Shown in pieces: positions 12,737 to 24,789 of a stretch of DNA of 64,000 bases (within the stretch, counting starts at the first letter, position 1; each line of letters starts with the position of its first letter). The notes under the pieces were generated by a model. The model was not told the origin of the DNA. It saw only the letters and a list, made by a program, of their open reading frames with translations, and did no database searches. The stretch comes from Taiwanofungus camphoratus (Eukaryota; Basidiomycota; Agaricomycetes; Polyporales; Taiwanofungaceae): positions 744,001-808,000 of the forward strand of contig CP021229.1 in NCBI GenBank assembly GCA_003999685.1, given 5' to 3'. The translations under genes and the position numbers were made by a program.

Positions 12737-15053
12737 ATGACTGGCAAGATGCCTGCGAGACCGTCCTTCACTGCCACTGGTGATCCATTGGAACGGATGC
12801 TTGCGCCACCAGCAGATGAGACGCAGGAGGGGCGTCAGGCCAGGCTGGCGGCTGAGGCGGAGGCGAAGAGAATATCAGACATGATTGATGAAGAAATTCA
12901 GCGTCAGGAGAAGAAGGCCAAAAAAGAGCCCCAGCCTGTCAAGATTCTACTGCTCGGTGAGTGATTTTGGTGAATATAGAGTCAGACAGGTTAGGCTGAA
13001 GCTATGACAGGTCAAAGTGAATCAGGTACATGCAACCATGCTCATTTGCTGTGTGGTAGTCACATCTGATTTGAGACATTGTCAGGGAAATCCACGACTT
13101 TGAAGAGTGAGTCTATGTCGGCTGTCAATGAAGTACCTCGGTTCCACTTATGATAAATTCCAGATTTTCAGCTTATGAACTCGCCTGAAGTGAGGCTGTT
13201 GTACCTTCATCTTGCTTGAGCTTGTATTCATCACTTCCAGGCCTTCCGAGCGGAGCGAGCGTCGTGGCGAGCAGTGATCCACCTGAATGTCGTGCGCTCG
13301 ATTCGTATCATCCTCGAAGCGGTGTCCGAAGCACAGGCCTCGGCTCACTCTCCTCCACGGCCATCCAGCAGTCGCAGTCTCAATGGCTCGCCCCGGGAGC
13401 TTCCGCTGCTCACGGCCGAGCACCTCAAGCTGAAGATGCGGCTCTCCCCGCTGGTACAGGTTGAGCAAGCGCTGATCCGCAAGCTTAATCCGAGCGGCTC
13501 GGGGGAGTTTGAGGCGACGCGTCTTGCACCGGCGAACGATCCGTCGTCACCGGACCGAGCGCGCACGCGGGAGGTTGCGGTGAATTCGCAGTTCGCGTGG
13601 AAGGGCATATTCAATCGATTCATGCCTCGATCGCGCGAGAGCATCGAGAGCGACGATGGGATCAATTGGGAGGATCCGGAGGTGTGTACCTGCGGCGATC
13701 ACAGGAGCGTGTCGAGGTTCATGGAGCATTAGGACCCTGGGCGAGTCATATATGCATGTGGCGAGGATATGATTCGACTGTGGAATGACCCAACGATCAA
13801 GGCGCTGTTGGATATACAAGGCATAAGACTTGAGGACACTCCTGGATTGTGTGTCCACATACCAAGCTGAAGGGTGACGCTTGAAACTAATCAATCATAC
13901 AGCTTCCTAGATTCCCTAGAGCGAGTCACATCACCAAGATATGTTCCAACAGATAGTAGGCATATTTTCCCTTCATGTGACGGAGTGCAGGCTCAACGTT
14001 ACCTCTAGACGACATCCTCCGTGCTCGCTTGAAGACGTTAGGAGTGACTGAATATAAATATACAATTAAAGATGGTATGCACAACTCGTCTTGATTTCGG
14101 TGCTGCGTATATGTACTGTAAATTGTGTCCTATCCAGGTACCGTAGGCGGGAGAGAATGGAAAGTGTACGATGTAGGCGGTCACAGGTCTCTGGTCAGTA
14201 TTTTCCTCTTTGATAATTTCATGGCTAAAGAGACTAGTATAGCGAGGTTTGTCAACTTTGAGCTAATGATTCAAATATGAATGACTATGTTTTACGTATA
14301 GCCGCGTGGGCGCCATATTTTGATGACATGAAGTCAGTCCGAATTAGTGCTTGTGTATTCGTTCATTGCTGGAACAGGATCCTGCATAGTGTCATTCTTT
14401 TTCTTGTCCCTATCAGTTGTTTCGACCAAATGCTTGCTGAGGATCCAACGGTCAATAGGCTAGTAAGTAAATAATTCTTATCCTGGTAATCACAGCCGCA
14501 TTGACTTAGCTATTTCAATGTAGGAAGATTCGGTGCTACTGTGGAAGTCCATCGTCTCTAATCCTCTCCTAGCAAAAACGAGTCTTGTGCTCTTCCTCAA
14601 TAAGGTCGACATCTTTAAGGCGAAACTCAAGGCAGGGGTTCAGCTGGGAAAGTACATTGTGTCTTATGCAAATCGGCCAAACGACTTCGAGAGCACGTCT
14701 AATTGTGCGGGGTATTTCATCCTGTCGTCACATCAGCCTCGAGCACTGAGCTTTGATTTGTTTCCTGCAGACCTTCGTCGGAAGTTTGCTCAGATTCACA
14801 AGGAGAAATCTACAGAGCATCGGCCCTTTTACTATCATTTCACCACCGTCACCGTGAGTCTACCTTGATCACCAAGGTGGTGCGTTGAATGACTGGGTAT
14901 CGTAGGATACAAAAACAACTCAACACATACTTGCAGACGGTGAGCAACTATTCAACATAGGTTGATCATAGTGGTCGCATTGATGTGCTCCCTCTTTCAG
15001 TGCAGGATACTGTGATTATCAAGAATTTGAAGAATAGCCATCTTATTTCATGA
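12737..15053 (+). CDS. Divergent G-protein alpha subunit, 16 exons including a 4-base microexon
   Basis: A heterotrimeric G-alpha GTPase that relays receptor signals at the inner plasma membrane. Splicing by motif restoration gives about 490 residues. The P-loop is LLLGQSESGKSTTLK, built from exon 1 (ends 12956), a 15-base exon (13011-13025) and a 21-base exon (13086-13106). Switch I is RARLKTLGVTEY. Switch II is DVGGHRSLRAAWAPYFDD, where the usual catalytic Gln is His. It needs a 4-base exon (CGAG, 14243-14246). NKxD is in FLNKVDIF and the G5 region is TTVTDTKTT. The C-terminus is DTVIIKNLKNSHLIS. The N-terminus (MTGKMPARPSF) lacks the MGxxxS myristoylation signal, and the helical domain has a Ser/Pro-rich insert of roughly 80 residues. 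This resembles the expanded atypical G-alpha group of mushrooms. No frameshift or stop was found. Confidence 0.9.
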
Positions 15054-15689
15054 TGTGACTCTGTAGATATCCCACCATTTATTACCCATGTACTTTTAGT
15101 CTCCCGAGTATGGTTACTCGCGCTTTGGGGAATGCTGTTGCAAGATATGCCTCTACGCCGGTTGCGGCGTGTTTCCACTTGACGCTGGAGGAAGACACGC
15201 CTGTCTTCATCAACGTATCCACATAGCGCAGCGCTATTTGCCAGAGACAGCGCAGGCAATGCTCGGTAGAGGGAGAAGCGAGATTCTGCCGGACAGGAGG
15301 AAGGTTATTGGGAGGCGATCCCCGTCAACGCATGTGTACTCTCTCTGTGGAGACACAGCCGGTCCAACAGTGCAATACTACAGAATGAGAAGGCGATATT
15401 CAGGGTAGTGGTGATCGCAAGAGGCAGGTGAGGACAGGGCCGACAACGGAAATGAAGGAGTTTCATACTGGTATGACCGGGGATGAGGTCAACTCTAGCC
15501 ACTTGTGAGCGAGGTAGATGGTGCATTCGCAGCAGTCTTGCGGGAGCAGCTAGTCAATGGATGTCTTAGCTCTTTACTGGTCAGAAGAACGGGCCCGCAG
15601 GAGAATTTGCAGGACGGTTGATATGCCAGCCAGCGACAGACTTAAGACCGGTCTCACTGTCATACCATCGATCCTGCCAGATGTACGCT
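15054..15689. other. Intergenic between G-alpha gene and left inverted arm
   Basis: Follows the G-alpha stop codon. It contains no recognisable protein segment. It does not match the DNA just outside the right inverted arm, so it marks the outer edge of the duplication. Confidence 0.45.
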
Positions 15690-18600
15690 GCTTCTGTACG
15701 CTGTGCGCTGCTTGTGTTTCACTACGCGCCTGACTTCAGAGGTTGTAAGATATCCATGCTGTATCGAGGAGCTGCAGATATCGAGAGGCGTGGATAGGTT
15801 CTGCTTGGCTGTAAAGCGCACAGGTCAGAGCGACCGTTGTAGTCTACTGGGATGCAAAACCACATGCACCGTCATCTCGACCACTGCTCCCCAATAGATT
15901 GAGATATCAGACTAGCTACAGATATTCTACCTTTCAGCTTCGAAGCTATCAAATCTCTTCCTTTGTATTCAATTCTTCTCTGGCGCCTATAGTGCTGTGT
16001 TCGAAACACCTGCAGCTATTCACAAGGTGACATCTACCATAATTTCCGTGAAACCGGGATCTGACTGTACTTGATCGCTAGCACGATGGTACTAGTAGTA
16101 GGACCTCAATCTCATTTCCCTCAGAGGGACGGTCAACTGAGACATCTGCCAGTGTGACATGACCAGGTACTGCTAGCAGCACCTTCCAGGCCAATTCAAC
16201 TATAACCCCTCACGGCAAACACATTGCCCGGCGGCCCCTGCTTCTGCTGCTCCTTACTTTCTTCTCCGCTCGCGGATCCTGTCCACGCCCAAGTCCATAT
16301 TCGCCGGATTGACAGCGGCTGCGACGACGCGACGACAGCGCGTCTCGCCAACGAAGTTGAGTCGGGCACTCCAGCAACTGTACGTCGACACACCGGACGA
16401 GCGGAAGCTGCTGGTACCTTTCGAGGACGCGATTTCGAAGGTGAGTATACCGCGGTCTTATTTGCCTTTCAAGTGTGGTTGTTTCGAGTCGTCGGGAATG
16501 AGGTCTCGGACGTAGCTCTGTGTACATTAGGAAAAATCAGGGTAGCTCCTGATGCTACGGCACTACAACCAAATCTGTAGCATTATATAGTGCTATAGAT
16601 TGGGGATGTAGCAAATCCAGCTACATAGTAACCTCCATTTTTCCTGATGTAGGCTTAGACGGTGAAGTCCGGACGGCCAGCTGCAGACACGAACTCAACG
16701 CTTCCGCTGTGTGCTAGTGCAGGGAACCTGCTGCGCGATGGAGAGTGTATGTCAGACCGTGGTGGGTGATCCCCTTTTCAGCCGTTCAAGGCGCGAAGGC
16801 CCCTTATTGAGACCTCAAACTCATGTAACTGTCTCGCCAGGACAGGGACTGGCATGCTCTGGGTACGCGTGGTGTCATAGGACGCTTGTAGGTTGTACTG
16901 CACTCGCTAGACTCGGAGAGTCATGCTGCAGAATACTGTATTCCCTGGCACGGCTCTTCGTTTTGCATATATTCCGAGTTTCGAGTTTCCTGGGAATTAC
17001 AGACGCCGGGTAGCTTTTCGTGTGCTCTCGTACTCGCTCTGTCTTCCTTGGCACCTGTATTATTCTTAACGACGTATTGATCGGCCCCTGCACGTACATT
17101 ATGAGTATTTGGCTAGCAAGAGACCGAGGGCGACTCAAACGCCTACTGAGCACGAGCGTTCCCCGCTCGTAGCTACACTGCACTTTGGAAGTAGGACAGG
17201 AATCTGGTGCAGATTAGCAAATAAGGGTGGGATTCTGTGGATCACTTCCCCGCGCGCTCGGAGCGAGGGTGTGATTCTCGCCGGGCCATGGTGTCCTGAT
17301 CACACTATTCCGCGATCACTAGACTTGGAGGTAGCAGTCAGGCTATTATGCTCAGAGTCCCGAAATTGCATTGCATTGTACGGCCTCTGACGCTGTGTCT
17401 GGTGATATGGCGCACAGATGCTCCAGGAAAATGTTGAGGTGCTCAGTAGCCTACGTATGATGTGCTGCAGCGTCCTGTGCTGCCACGTTTCCCATTGTGC
17501 TGTCTTTCCACTCGTACTTACCACCGCACTCCAGGTGCCCATCCGCCCTACGCCAGCGTCCACCCTCGCGTCCAACGCCGCACAGTTCCCGCCCCTCCCC
17601 CCTTCGCACAAACCGAGCCTCGATCGCACCTTCCTGCGGCAGCTCCATGCACTCCTGCGCATCGCGTTCCCGTCATGGCGCACGAAGGAGGCCGCGCTGC
17701 TCGCGCTGCACAGCGGCTTTCTCGTGTTCCGCACGCTGCTGAGCGTCGCGGTCGCACGGCTCGACGGCCGCATCGTGCGCGACCTCGTCAGCGCGGACGG
17801 GCGCGGCTTCCTCAAGGGCCTTGTGCTGTGGTTTGCGCTTGCGGTGCCGAGTACGTGCACGAATACCATGGTGCGTGTCTAGCGTGATGGTTTATGTGTG
17901 GAGCGCCCGTGCGACGATGAAGAAGCTGAGTCAGAGGCGATGCGTATGTAGAAACGACACCTACAGTCGACGCTCGCGATGTGCCTGCGCACGCGCCTGA
18001 TGCGGTACACGAACGACCTGTATCTTGCGCCCACGCCAGACCTGCGGTACTACCGCATAGCGCTCGAAGGCGGGCTCGAGGACGCAGAGCAGTACATCAC
18101 GTCGGACATCGCTGCGTTCTGCGACTTCCTCGCAGGCATCTAGTGCGTCTCCCGCCTGCTCACCTCTCTCTGATCTGATCCGTCGTTGCACACGCCCGCC
18201 TGAAACGTGTCTTCGCGTTCGATTTCTCGTGATGAACAGTGGAAACGTGCTGAAGACGTCGCTCGACCTGCTCCTCTTCACGTCGCAGCTCTCGCGCACG
18301 CTCGGCTTCCGCGGAACGGTCCTCCTCGGCCTGAACTACTACGTCACCGCGACGATCCTGCGTGCTGCGACCCCCGCGTTTGGACGGCTTGCGGCGGTAG
18401 AAGCACAGCTGGAGGGTGAGTACAGGGCGGGCATGGGCCGGGTAGACCGGGAGAGCGAGGAGATTGCGTGAGCTGTTTCAGTGTTCCATGCTATCAGACA
18501 TTTGTCTCATTGTTCTGCTTGGGCAGGTTTTATGGAGGAGGCTCGCGAGAGAGGAGCATCCTCGGTGATGTATGCGTATAAAGATCTCCTCGAGCTCGCT

Positions 18601-19857
18601 GGCCTAACGACACGGCTGTACACCCTGCTCTCCACACTACACAACGTCCCTCCTCTGCCATCAACTGCCGACGACGACCATCGAGACTGGATCGAGCTCA
18701 AGAATGTCGACGTGGGAATTTCCCTTTCATCTGCATCCACCAATGCAGGATCCCAGCTAGGCGCATCGACTTCCTCGTGAGTGCTCGTGAAGGACTTGTC
18801 ATTTATGCTGCACGAAAGCGAGCACTTGATGATCACGGGCAGCAACGGATTCGGAAAGACCGCCGTGGCGCGCGTGCTAGCAAGTCTGTGGGCGGCACAG
18901 GGCCAGGGCGAGGTACGCATGCCTGCGGGACGGCAAGGGGTGTTTGTAGTGCCACAGCGCTCGTATATGGTCACAGGCAGCTTGCTGGATCAGTGAGTGG
19001 CTGATGCTATTTTGGAGTACGCTTCGACAGTGTGCTGACATCTAGATGCAGAGTCATATATCCTTACTCGTACCCCGAGTTTGTCGAGTCCGGGAAGACA
19101 GAAGAGGATCTCATGGAGATACTCGTTGCAGCCAATTTGGCGTACTTGCCTGTCCGAGAGGGTGGATGGAACACACGGAAGGAATGCAGGGACGTATTGA
19201 GCGGAGGCGAGAAACAGAGAGTGAGCTTTGAAATTCCTTCCTCATTCTCCCAGTTGATGAATCCGCCGTTTACCCACACATCTGATCCTGATCTGGTTGC
19301 GTGCACAGATGGGGCTGGCGCGGGTGTTCTACCACAGGCCGAAGTTTGCAGTACTCGATGGTGCGTAAGATCATTTTAATGGAGTCTGAAGCTTTTAGCG
19401 TTGAAATCACGGATAGAATGCACGAGCGCTGTATCCAGCGACGTCGAAGGTCGTATGTACGAACACGCCAAGTCGCTGGGCATTACTTTGATCACAATCT
19501 CGCTACGGTCGGACATCTTTTTCCATCATCGGTGCGAACCCGTCGCTGACACGGTTCGCAATTGCGAAACCGTCGACAGCTCGTCGCTCGCTCGATATCA
19601 CACGCAACTTCTGACCCTTACTGGAGACGGCACGAGTCAATGGACGTTCTCGCGGATTGGCATAGACCGCGAGATCATTGCCCTAGAGAACAAACTAGCT
19701 GATGTGAAACGATAGGAGGCCCGGGTGAAGGAGCTGAACTCCATGCTATCGATGCAGGAACTGTAGCCGGACGCACTTAGTCTTGACTGTCTGCGAGTAC
19801 GATGTCTTTCTATGATTGTATTAGTATTCCGCATTACTATCGTTTTCCTGTATGGGT
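15690..19857 (+). repeat. Left arm of a large inverted duplication (~4.2 kb)
   Basis: Matches 44888-49400 in reverse complement. In the best-conserved exon (17538-17820 against 47627-47345) I count about 10 differences in some 290 bases, roughly 96 percent identity. Non-coding parts are more diverged and contain indels. The outer end is near 15690 (the block around ctgcagatatcgagaggcg at 15770 is shared) and the inner end near 19857 (shared tttcctgtatg). The arm carries the ABC-transporter pseudogene with its promoter and its large first intron. Confidence 0.88.
16202..19766 (+). pseudogene. Pseudogene of the ABCD-type (peroxisomal) ABC half transporter
   Basis: Inverted paralogue of the intact gene at 48863-44982. 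Defects seen by direct comparison are these. The start ATG is ATA (16202-16204). Exon 1 has lost a short in-frame block and 4 further bases, giving a frameshift. About 390 bases are missing at about 18556, removing from ILWRAYLRLT through the segment before MYAYKDLLEL, so several membrane segments are gone. A Trp codon is TGA at 18778-18780. A second Trp codon is TAG near 19713. A 21-base in-frame loss lies near 19661. ATP-binding motifs remain readable (Walker A GSNGFGKT, signature LSGGEKQR). It cannot make a full transporter. Whether it is transcribed cannot be told. Confidence 0.88.
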
Positions 19858-19937
19858 TCCTGTGCACAACGAATCACGTGTTGTCCAATGTTCAACTCGA
19901 TCTCTGCCATCACTTTAGTTTGTTGCCTATTCATACC

Positions 19938-22900
19938 ATGGAGGAATCCTTGCCCCGGTCGGGCTCATCAACATCACTAGCCTCACAGGTATGTTGCAAG
20001 TCTTAGCCTCTGGGCCTCCCACCATGGTCTTGCTTATGGCAGGGCTGCAAGTCTACCTCTGCCGCACGTTGTCTTGTTTACGGCAAGGCAGCCGGAGAGG
20101 TTAGACGGTGGTTCCAGCTCGTGATTTTACTCAGATTTAGGATCAGTGGCCTGCCATGGGAGTGAGATCAGTCGGGCGTCAGACCATGGCAGGCGCAGTG
20201 ATCCGTGTGTCGCGCATGTGCGCCATCTGCAGGCATGGCTAGATGCGCCCTCGACATTGGGCGGCCGGACCTGAATATGGTGCAGCCGGCGTTGAGATGG
20301 CGCGTGCAGGGTCCTCGGTCGCTCTGCGGGATCGGGGTGCTGCCGCAGGTGTGGGTGGGCACGAGCTGTGAGCTGCATAAGGCCACACTGGCGGCCGAAG
20401 GAAGCAGACTCACTGATGTCTTTAGAACACGGATTATTCGGCGTATTTGGAGAATATCGACGACTTGATTTCCAGGATTACCCCAGGTAAGTAGCCGGTG
20501 TTCTGCTACCCTTGTGTATCATTCATTGTACTGAATACGAGCTAGATGGAATCGAAGAGGATGATGGTGCTGTCCCCTCCGTGGATGATGAAGAAGATAT
20601 GCCCATCTCCCTGGGCAAGCGGAGGAGGTCCGAAGTGCCTATGCGGAGCACCGAGCCCTCGCGATTGAAGAGGCTTGTGCTGGTATCACCTTCGAGCACT
20701 GAGACTATGACTGCATCAAACACGACTGCAGCCTCGGCCGCCGCAAGGCTAACAACTTCCTCAAGCATGACAGTAGTGGGCAAGGCACCGTCATCAGATG
20801 CGAGTTGGACAGATAGCACACTTACTTCCAGACCATCCATGACCTCGTCAGCTATGGAGGCTAGTAACAATCTGGGTCCAATCGTAATTGTAAGTGACTC
20901 GAATTTGTTGTCTGGACTATATAATGTGTTGACAATCACAATGCAGGCATGCTCAGCATACCTTCGCCACTATATTGAACGGCTCCCATGGGGAGCACAG
21001 TGGGAGGCTGCCCGTTTTGTCTCGGCAGGGTTCAGCTATGACAGATTTACAATCACATCGTTACAGTACCTGCGTGAGCTGCAAACAAATGCAAATGCAG
21101 CACCAGAGGTAGCACGTATGGTTGCACGTGAGGCGTCGAAGGCTTTGAAAGGTGTTGATGATAGATTCGCAATCGCATTTGCAAAGGAAAAAGCTGTCAA
21201 AGTAAGTAACATGTGTCCAATGTATCCAAAATTAATACTCACGACGCATAAGCTACCATGGGATGAGCTTGACAAGGAGGAACAGATTCTAAGCATTGAT
21301 CCTCATGGTGCCCTTGGCTGCAATCAAAATCAAGGATACACCACAGATGATCCTGACTGGTATGGCGGCAAGGTCCATTTCACTGGGAAGATCACACTCA
21401 ACAAAGATGGGAACCTTGACCTGAGGCTAGACCGTCCTGTGTTAGGCTCTTCCAGTCGTTTCATGCGCCGGTTTGGTTCACACCGGTTTGTACGTCTCCG
21501 GATTGGTCGTGAAATTTTGTTTCAGCATGGTAATAGAATTTTCGACTATTGCCGACGTCCCTTTGTCATCAGCGGGAGGGTTTTTCGTGCTTTCTTTGCA
21601 AAGGAGGCAAATGTATTCCTTTTCCAGACTAATGAGGTTTGGAAACATGATTCTATCACTGAGCCGAAACCATCCTTGCATAAGAACGCCATGTGGAATC
21701 CTTCATTGCTTGATCTCATTCAGTGGCACAACCCACTTGAGTTAAATCGGAATCAGGTATAATTAGTAATTTGATTCATTCAATCACAATCTGATCATCT
21801 TTTGTCAGACAATGGCCAAATGGGCAGCCCGATTTGCACTTGGACTTTCAAATTCCGTGCCTGGTTTGCGTTTAGAACCCTGTAATATCAAATATGAGAA
21901 AGATATTGGTGCATATCACATTCTAGATGTTATGTATGACCTCTGATGTATTTTCTAGTCTGTGAAGCTTTTACTGGCTCAGGCAAGCCACCCAGTGAAA
22001 TGATCATGACAGATGGCTGTGGATTTATCAGTCACAAGGCACTGCGCAAACTTCAAGACATATTTCAGTGGCCCATTGAACCCACAGCTATTCAGATGAG
22101 AATAGGTGGTGCTAAAGTAAGTCTCAACTTGAATAATTTGTATATTCATATTCTGACTATAGTGAATACCAGGGACTTCTCGTCTTGCATCCAGATGAAT
22201 GTGAAAATGAATCACCACATTGTGTATGGCTCCGTGACTCTCAAATCAAGATCAGATATGGTTTGCAGCCACTTGAAAACTGTTATCTTTCAGACACAGC
22301 TGATGTTGCCAATTGCACCTTGGATATCTTGCGTGCATCACGGCTGACTAGTCCTGCAAGACTCTCTACTGAAACAATCATCAATTTTGCTGAGAATGGT
22401 GTCTCTAATGCTGTCTTTGTCAAGCTGATGCAAGACAGCATGAGGAAAAAAGTTCAAGGCTTGACCACCTGGGAGGGCTCATCTGGTCTATATCAACTAT
22501 GGACTAATGTTGCTCATGCTGGTGGGGTACTTTCAGCCAGATTGGCAAGAGTAGCAGCTGGTACTGCTCGTGCTCAAGGATACATTTTTGAGGACATATC
22601 TGGGGGTGATGATGAAGATGGGCTTAGTAACCTGGATGAGGCCATAGAAGATCATTCCACTGCATGGTGGGATGATCCTATTAGTGGATGTCCTTCATCT
22701 CTGGAGGAGACTGTGATGGTCTTGCTTGACTCTGGGTTTCATCCTGATAACTGTCCAGTACTCTGTGCAAAATTGAGGGAGGTGGTCAAGAGGGCAATCA
22801 ATGTGTTTGTCAGGAAATTTCACATTGATGTGCCTATGTCTTGCACAGCATTCATTGTCCCAGGTCAGTGATTCAAATGGTTGACTGTTACATTCTGGAT

Positions 22901-24550
22901 CTAAAATCATTGATAGATCCATGCAATGTTCTGGAAGCAGGTGAAGTGCATATCAAGAGTTCTCGCAGAAATCTTATAGACCGGAATGGCAAGCCTACTG
23001 ACCTTGTGTTGGGAGATGTCTTGGTGTGTACTGTTTTGCCCTTGTTATTTCCATTTTAACTTTACATATAACCTTAGGTGACTAGACATCCTTGCAAAGT
23101 TCCTTCAGATTGTCAGAAAGTGAGTCCATGGATCTTGATAGGATACAAGTGTCTTATCAGATGTAGGTGAGGGCAGTCTTTCATGAAAGACTTCGTAATT
23201 ATGTGGATGTGATTGTCATATCAACAATGAGCCATCTGTATAAAGATCAGCCTCTGCATCGTCATCTAGCAAGTATGACTGGAGGTGGTGAGTACTGATT
23301 CTGCCATCAAAATTCTTTCTCCAATTGACTGTTGTTAGGTGACTATGATGGTGATACCATGGAGGCATACTGGCAACCTGAAATTGTTGAACAATTCAAC
23401 AATGCTCACCCATGTTTTGCAACTCCACCTCCTACTGTGCAAGCCTGCCTCTCAGGAAACATGGAGTCTGTCAATGACTTTTTGCAACATGTTTCTTTAT
23501 CTACCCCCAAGGACTTGCTCATCTCAGAACTGCAAAATTATTTGCTTGGGGCATTAAAGAACACATCTGTTGTTGGAACATATTCAACATGGTGGGAAAA
23601 TGCAATTTACAAATCTGGGTATGATCATAAGGATACAATCTTCTTGGCCTATATGTAAGTACAGTCAATCTCAAGTCTACACTTGTATTTCAACAATTGG
23701 TTCTAGGTTTTGTGCTGTTCTAGATGGCTCCAAAACTGGAGTCACAGTTTCTCAAGAGGTTAGGGACCTGCACAAGAAGTTATTTGCGCATAGAGGCCCA
23801 GCCTGGAAGGAAGCTTGTGAACAGAACAAGCAAATTGACAGGATGTCCTCAAATGAGAAAAACCTCACACGGGATCCAAAGCTTCCAGACTTTATCATGG
23901 ACATGATTCATATGCAAGTCCATGCAGAGAGTGAACGACAGCTACAACATATTGAGGCTCTTTTCCTCAGAAAGCTGAATGCTGAAGAAATGGATGAAGA
24001 TCTTGCTGCGCCTTGGAAGAATGCGTGGAAGCGTGCAGAGGTCGCATTGACCAGGCGGAATGACACGTGGATGAGAAAGGAGTTGGACGCCATCAAGGTG
24101 CATGTTGAACGCGTGTACTCAAAATGGCGAAACTATCGGACGGTTGACGAAGCTCAAAATGGTGTTGGTGGGGGACATGGGCGGATTGGTGGAAAGGATA
24201 GAGCTAAGGTGGCTTTTACTGCCTTGGCAATTGAAAAAAGGCAGGATAAGCTACGTGAACTCTCAAAAGAGTTCAGCTGTGGCCCGGCCTTGCTTGTGGA
24301 ACAACTAGAGGGCAAAGGTGAGACAGAAGGTCTTCTTTATTTCTCTGATTCTATTCTTCAGCGGGTTCGTGCATCATATGCATATATATATGATTTTGAA
24401 AGTTCACGTAACCATTGGTCTCGCTTTCCTTGGGATGTTGCTATGCGAGTCCTCTGTGAGATCAAGGCTGGGGCACAAGGACTCAGCAAAACTCTGACAG
24501 AGGATTTTTACGCGAGGATGATGGTTAGCAATGCATTTACAAAGTCATGA
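19938..24550 (+). CDS. Cellular RNA-dependent RNA polymerase (RNAi/quelling type)
   Basis: Eukaryotic RdRP that turns aberrant single-stranded RNA into double-stranded RNA for Dicer in RNA silencing. The catalytic DxDGD motif is GGDYDGDTMEAYW (from 23338). Other family segments are DGCGFISHKAL, EAGEVHIKSSRRNL, STWWENAIYKSGYDHKDTIF and LQRVRASYAYIYDF. At least ten short introns join in frame from about 20418. Donors include 20890, 21201, 21760, 21911, 22117, 22864, 23022, 23119, 23288 and 23656. The stop is at 24548-24550. The N-terminus is less certain. ATG at 19938 (MEESLPRSGSSTSLASQ) followed by small exons up to the NTDYSAYLENIDDLISRITP exon is the likely start. A low-complexity Ser/Thr/Ala region lies at 20640-20870. 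The length is about 1,200-1,300 residues. The gene sits just inside the left arm of the inverted duplication. Confidence 0.9.
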
Positions 24551-24789
24551 TATTTAGTCCCCGATTGGTACTTTATTCCTACATTCCAGTGGTGTATATC
24601 TTTTGCCAGAACGCCGTAACCTTTGTACAATCCTCCAATGCAATTTTGTAATCAGATAACGTTGTAAATCTGAGAGCTGGAGTAGGCCCACAACCTGTTT
24701 CATGCCAGAACACAGCGTTATCACTGCCAGAGAATGAATGCAATATAAAGACAGGCTGGTCCATGATCCTATATTTGTCCGTAATCCCC

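Noticed and set aside
17300-17869. Long antisense open frame (189 codons) over the ABC pseudogene, with a matching one at 47128-47826
   Set aside because: Both are mirror readings of the GC-rich transporter exon on the other strand. Their protein is Arg/Ser/Ala-rich with no domain.
16202-19766. RIP-like mutation as the cause of the pseudogene
   Set aside because: The stop and start losses are G to A, but the compared exon shows mixed changes in both directions plus indels, which does not fit a strong one-directional process.
24302-24362. An intron in the last RdRP exon (gtgagacag to cttcag)
   Set aside because: The 44-base removal would shift the frame into early stops, while reading through keeps LQRVRASYAYIYDF, a family block.
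19938-24550. An integrated mycovirus polymerase
   Set aside because: The DYDGD motif and flanking blocks are of the cellular silencing RdRP type, and the gene has at least ten spliceosomal introns.
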